Origin: an uncultured Treponema sp.
GTDB lineage: Bacteria; Spirochaetota; Spirochaetia; Treponematales; Treponemataceae
Direction: 5' to 3'
Assembly (NCBI GenBank): GCA_905236465.1
Contig: CAJOQA010000125.1
Location: 1-8,540, forward strand
DNA: 8,540 nucleotides
Made by a program: the position numbers and the translations under genes. Below are positions 5,571 through 8,540 of this stretch, piece by piece (position 1 is the stretch's first letter; every line of letters begins with the position of its first letter). The notes beneath the pieces were generated by a model. That model saw nothing but the letters and a program-made list of their open reading frames with translations. It ran no database searches and was not told where the DNA came from.

Positions 5571-6446
5571 TTACATCTCGCTGTCTTCTAGGGGAAAGTA
5601 GCGCTGATGCTCTCGCAGATAACCTCTGCTGACTTTTGAAAAGGTAAAGTTTGACCTTGTGCTCTTTTGGGTAAAAGTGAAAAAGTCAACAGCGGATTTT
5701 TCATCTTTACTTTTCAAGGCTGGAACTGATATTTTAAATATGTAACATTCCCTTCCTACCCGTTCTATATCCATGAGGCAGGTGCTTTCTTTACTGATAA
5801 TTTTTCGCAAGATGCTTATATAGGAATATAGGCTTTCAAGTTTTTGTTCCGAATATTGACCCCACATATAAAGGCAAAGTTCTTTTGCGCTAATGACTTT
5901 TTCCCGATTTTTAAAGAAATAGGAAAAGAGCTTGTACTTTGAATTTTGTATTTTATGTTTAAAGCGGAAATCTTCAAGGTCAAATTTCTGAATGGCGCTT
6001 TCTTCTTTGCTGATAAAATCTTTTGGCGGGCAAATAAGAGAAATATAGGGTAAGATGTCAGGTGAGTCAATTATAGTTTCTAGTTGGCTTAGGAGGAAAA
6101 CCATTTTATCTGAAACTTTTGCATGGAGCAAATCCCCAAACTTTTTCTTATTCAAATAAGACCAATATGCAGCCCGCTCTCCGTAAAGGGCATAGGGACT
6201 ATTGTAAAAAATAAAAGGGACGATAAAATTTTGCGCTATTAAGGATTCAAAGGGCTTTGAATACTCGTATTCAGAAAGCCTATAATCAACACACAATAAA
6301 TCTATTTTTTCAGGGCCTAAATCGTGAATAGCATCGTTAAAATCTTTAAAATCAGTGTAAACAAAGGCAAGATGCTTGTAGTCTTTAAGACGGCTACATA
6401 TTTCTTCACAAATTTTACGTTCACGTGTATAAAACAAAAGCAACAT
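5571..6446 (-). CDS. atypical OmpR-type response regulator with degenerate receiver
   Basis: The 291-residue product has a receiver-like N-terminal domain (about 1-120) and an OmpR/PhoB-type winged helix (about 165-240). In the receiver, LLCVDYRL (50-57) holds D54 at the usual phosphorylation position, but the N-terminal acidic pair that binds Mg2+ is absent (LLLFYTRERK instead of a DD motif); K100-K102 may match the conserved lysine. The DNA-binding part shows NREKVISAKELCLYMWG (180-196), then LYSYISILRKII (206-217) as recognition helix and ERVGRECYIFKI (228-239) as the wing, where typical members have RGxGY. About 50 residues follow the wing (241-291), which is unusual. AGGAG lies 6 nt before the ATG. 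No histidine kinase is adjacent. It is divergent from a transporter gene and has a tandem repeat over its own promoter, so autoregulation is likely. Phosphorylation-independent action is an inference. Confidence 0.8.
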   Translation of the reverse strand: MLLLFYTRERKICEEICSRLKDYKHLAFVYTDFKDFNDAIHDLGPEKIDLLCVDYRLSEYEYSKPFESLIAQNFIVPFIFYNSPYALYGERAAYWSYLNKKKFGDLLHAKVSDKMVFLLSQLETIIDSPDILPYISLICPPKDFISKEESAIQKFDLEDFRFKHKIQNSKYKLFSYFFKNREKVISAKELCLYMWGQYSEQKLESLYSYISILRKIISKESTCLMDIERVGRECYIFKISVPALKSKDEKSAVDFFTFTQKSTRSNFTFSKVSRGYLREHQRYFPLEDSEM

Positions 6447-6452
6447 AACTTT

Positions 6453-6457
6453 CTCCT
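6453..6457 (-). promoter_or_regulatory. Shine-Dalgarno site of the regulator gene
   Basis: AGGAG on the minus strand, 6 nt before ATG 6446. It directly follows the direct repeat and would sit in a leader of only about 11 nt. Confidence 0.75.
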
Positions 6458-6477
6458 AGCAAAATAGTAGCAAAATA
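6457..6477. repeat. tandem 10-bp direct repeat, candidate operator of the regulator
   Basis: TAGCAAAATA occurs perfectly at 6457-6466 and 6468-6477, an 11-bp period (one helical turn). OmpR/PhoB-family winged-helix proteins typically bind such tandem sites head to tail as dimers. The pair covers the -10 box and start region of the regulator's own promoter, so binding would repress it. That the regulator binds here is inference. Confidence 0.55.
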
Positions 6478-6493
6478 AAATGCCTTTTGTCAA
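6464..6493 (-). promoter_or_regulatory. promoter of the regulator gene
   Basis: A perfect TTGACA (6493-6488), an 18-nt spacer and TACTAT (6469-6464, 4 of 6) on the minus strand. The expected start near 6457 leaves about an 11-nt leader with the Shine-Dalgarno site. Confidence 0.6.
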
Positions 6494-6512
6494 TTTAAAT
6501 TTTTATTATATC

Positions 6513-6541
6513 TTGAGGCTTACCTGTAATTTCATTATAAT
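6513..6541 (+). promoter_or_regulatory. promoter of the EamA transporter gene, placed for a leaderless mRNA
   Basis: TTGAGG (6513-6518, 4 of 6), a 17-nt spacer and a perfect TATAAT (6536-6541). The -10 ends 8 nt before ATG 6550, so initiation at G6547-A6550 would give a leader of 0-3 nt. No Shine-Dalgarno sequence is present. Confidence 0.7.
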
Positions 6542-6549
6542 TTTCTGTT

Positions 6550-7422
6550 ATGGAAAAAAGTAATTTTAAAAGGGGACTGTTTTTTATACTTTTATCTTCT
6601 TTTTGTTTCGCCTTGATGGGTGTTTTTGTGCACGCAGCAGGGGATGTTCCCTTTGTTCAAAAAACGCTTTTTAGAAATCTTATTGCTTTTTTTGTTGCCT
6701 TGACAATGCTGCTTATAAAAGGGAGAAAGGATCCTTCTGTTATAAAAATTCCTAGAGGTTCACTAAAGTATTTACTGCTACGCTCCATTTTTGGGAGCAT
6801 AGGAATTTTCGGGAACTTTTATGCGCTAGACCGCCTTAACATAGCAGATGCGGCGATGCTTAACAAAATGTCTCCCTTCTTTTCCCTTTTGCTAAGCATG
6901 TTTATCTTGGGGGAAAAGCCAACGTTAGCTTCTGTATTATCTATTGCACTTGCTTTTGTAGGGGCCCTTTTTGTGATAAAACCCTCTATGGATTTTTCCC
7001 ATGTAATTCCAGCCCTTGCAGGTTTTGCAGGAGGAATGGGGGCAGGCTTTGCTTATGCGTGTGTTAGGAAATGCCATACCTATAATGTGCAGGGCTTTTT
7101 GATAATAGCCTTTTTCTCAGCATTTTCCCTGTTATGCGCACTGCCAAGTACCATTCTTTTTTATTCACCAATGACAAGCAGGCAATTCCTGTTTCTTTTA
7201 GCTGCAGGCTTAGCCGCAGCTGGAGGTCAACTTGGAATAACAGGTGCCTACTTTAACGCCCCTTCTTCTAAGATTTCAATATATGAATACACACAAATAA
7301 TTTTTTCTGCTTTACTTGGCTTCTTTCTTTTTGAGCAGCTCCCAGATGCCCTAAGCCTTTTAGGCTATACGGTAATCATAGGAACTGCTGTCTTTTCTTT
7401 TTTACGAAGCAGAAGAAGCTGA
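6550..7422 (+). CDS. EamA-family transporter of the drug/metabolite (DMT) superfamily
   Basis: The 290-residue inner-membrane protein is rich in hydrophobic helices and fits the 10-TM, two-EamA-repeat plan of the DMT superfamily, whose members export or import metabolites; the substrate cannot be read from the sequence. Repeat 1 (about 8-145) contains FGNFYALDRLNIADAAML (87-104) and FILGEKPT (118-125), the typical end-of-helix LGE motif. Repeat 2 (about 152-286) ends in YEYTQIIFSALLGFFLFEQ (245-263), where FEQ takes the place of LGE. The length is normal for the family. It is divergent from the response regulator across 103 bp, so it may be a target of that regulator. Its 3' end overlaps the symporter gene by 21 bp tail to tail. 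The ATG lacks a Shine-Dalgarno site, as at the gene at 393. Confidence 0.9.
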   Translation: MEKSNFKRGLFFILLSSFCFALMGVFVHAAGDVPFVQKTLFRNLIAFFVALTMLLIKGRKDPSVIKIPRGSLKYLLLRSIFGSIGIFGNFYALDRLNIADAAMLNKMSPFFSLLLSMFILGEKPTLASVLSIALAFVGALFVIKPSMDFSHVIPALAGFAGGMGAGFAYACVRKCHTYNVQGFLIIAFFSAFSLLCALPSTILFYSPMTSRQFLFLLAAGLAAAGGQLGITGAYFNAPSSKISIYEYTQIIFSALLGFFLFEQLPDALSLLGYTVIIGTAVFSFLRSRRS

Positions 7423-8540
7423 TATCTTTTTCTGGATTTCCTCTAACTTTTCATCGGTAAGTATATAATTCTTCTTAAAAATCACTATTGCAATAAGAAG
7501 AACTAGTATTGGAAGGATAGTCATGCTTAGCCTGAGCCCCATCCTGCTTGAATCGGATGCAATCTGCATGACTGCGTCCTCCTGGTTTTGGCTTATGTGG
7601 AACACTGAAAGAACGATGGAAGCTATAAGGGCAGAAAGGCCAGATGCAAGTTTTACAACAAAAGTCTGCATAGAAAAAATCACGCTTTCATCCCTACTGC
7701 CGTTTTTGAACTGACCATAGTCAACGGTGTTAGAAAGGAAGATTGTTACAATAACATTCAACATTCCTATTGCACTCATTATAAGGAAGGCTGGAACAAG
7801 AAGCAGGTTAACCTCCGTTGTGTTAATGAAAGCTATTCCAAGCAGGATCAGGTAGCCTAACATTGCCATTACAAAGCAGACATAGAAGAGTTTCATTGTA
7901 TTGAAGAACTTTCTAAAAAGGGGGAACAGAATCATCATAGCAAGAATTTGGAAACCGCCACCAAAGGTATTAAAGAGTGTATAGTGGGCCTCCCACTTTT
8001 CAGGACCTGAAAAATCATACTTAAAGAAGTAGATTACGAGGTTAGAAGTTATGTAGAGGGCTGTATTTATTAAAACTATAGCGATGACCATTGTCATAGC
8101 CTGATCGTTTTTTACAAGGGCTGAGAACATCTCTTTTACGCTATTTGTTTTTACATCAACTGTTGATTTTTCCTTTATGCAAAGACAGGTGATAAGAGTA
8201 AAGACAAAGAATAAAACTGCAACTGCAAGGGCAAAATATTGGAAACCGGTACGCTCAATTATTTTCTTTGAGGCATCTGAACCAGCAAAGGCTTTTCCAA
8301 TTGCAGAGACACTAAGAACCGTTATAATAGAAATTATTGCAGAACCGACACCAGCGCAAGATCTTCCTAAGGCGCTAAGACCTTCCCGTTCGCGACCGGC
8401 TTTTGTAAAGGCTGGAATCATGGACCAGAAAGGTATGTCCATCATTGTGTATGTCATTCCCCAAAGAATATAGGAAACTGCAGCATAGGCTGTAAGACCT
8501 GCAAGTGAAAGGCTTGGAGGAGCTGAAAACATTAAATACA
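7402..8540 (-). CDS. GPH/MelB-type sugar:cation symporter (MFS), 5' end beyond the window
   Basis: The visible 378 residues belong to the glycoside-pentoside-hexuronide (GPH, MFS_2) family of inner-membrane symporters that take up sugars or glycosides with Na+ or H+. The best landmark is SYILWGMTYTMMDIPFWSM near the visible N-terminus, followed by GREREGLSALGR; in full-length members this loop-helix region lies about 110-130 residues in. At least seven further hydrophobic helices follow. The first in-frame ATG (8532) is therefore an internal methionine: the frame stays open to the window edge (codons for Tyr and Leu precede it) and about 100 residues (the first helices) should lie outside. 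The C-terminal tail LEEIQKKISASSAS is normal for the family. The substrate is unknown. The last 21 bp overlap the end of the EamA transporter gene. Confidence 0.92.
   Translation of the reverse strand, partial: YLMFSAPPSLSLAGLTAYAAVSYILWGMTYTMMDIPFWSMIPAFTKAGREREGLSALGRSCAGVGSAIISIITVLSVSAIGKAFAGSDASKKIIERTGFQYFALAVAVLFFVFTLITCLCIKEKSTVDVKTNSVKEMFSALVKNDQAMTMVIAIVLINTALYITSNLVIYFFKYDFSGPEKWEAHYTLFNTFGGGFQILAMMILFPLFRKFFNTMKLFYVCFVMAMLGYLILLGIAFINTTEVNLLLVPAFLIMSAIGMLNVIVTIFLSNTVDYGQFKNGSRDESVIFSMQTFVVKLASGLSALIASIVLSVFHISQNQEDAVMQIASDSSRMGLRLSMTILPILVLLIAIVIFKKNYILTDEKLEEIQKKISASSAS

Noticed and set aside
8530..8532. ATG 8532 as start of the symporter
   Set aside because: The first visible motif lies about 110 residues into family members and the frame is open to the window edge; this is an internal methionine.

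Overview
This window reads as an ordinary chromosomal segment of an AT-rich bacterium, most likely a spirochaete of the Treponema group. The protein style (for example the MnmA and SDR sequences) fits, and from memory the neighbourhood tsaD / hypothetical envelope protein / mnmA resembles the treponemal chromosome. That assignment is inference, not a database result. No mobile element, CRISPR array or phage gene was seen, and no gene-free stretch exceeds 300 bases; the longest is about 260 bp (4505-4765), which holds two divergent promoters and a tRNA gene.

Layout from left to right: (1) the N-terminal part of tsaD (t6A37 tRNA modification) on the minus strand, cut by the left edge. (2) A plus-strand two-gene unit: a membrane-anchored beta-propeller-like protein (393-1466) and a secreted protein with a degenerate LytM/M23 domain (1476-2351). 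(3) A minus-strand pair, a NYN-domain putative RNase with an OST-HTH-like C-terminus (3584-4504), followed 27 bp later by mnmA (2348-3556), the 2-thiouridine-34 tRNA thiolase. (4) A tRNA-Val(CAC) gene with a near-consensus promoter, followed only 9 nt later by a short-chain dehydrogenase (4766-5566). (5) A minus-strand atypical response regulator with an OmpR-type winged helix (5571-6446). (6) A divergent EamA-type drug/metabolite transporter (6550-7422). (7) A GPH/MelB-type sugar symporter on the minus strand (7402-8540), whose 5' part lies beyond the right edge.

The genes alternate strictly between divergent and convergent pairs. All three convergent junctions are extremely tight (4-bp overlap, 4-bp gap, 21-bp overlap), so no dedicated intrinsic terminator fits there. 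At two plus-strand genes (393 and 6550) a good -35/-10 promoter ends only 8 nt before the ATG and there is no Shine-Dalgarno sequence, which suggests leaderless mRNAs. Genes inside operons or with a leader (tsaD, the LytM-like gene, the NYN gene, the regulator) do have Shine-Dalgarno sites. The SDR gene would get a 9-nt leader if the upstream tRNA is cut out of a shared transcript.

Functionally, the left half is rich in tRNA biology (tsaD, mnmA, a NYN nuclease, tRNA-Val), with a small envelope operon between. The right half looks like a small regulatory/transport locus: the regulator probably controls itself through two perfect 10-bp direct repeats 11 bp apart that cover its own -10 box, and may also influence the divergent transporter. 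No clearly new multi-gene system is proven here. The best leads are the leaderless pattern, the tRNA-SDR fusion transcript, the regulator with its tandem site, and the MnmA lacking its usual second catalytic cysteine.
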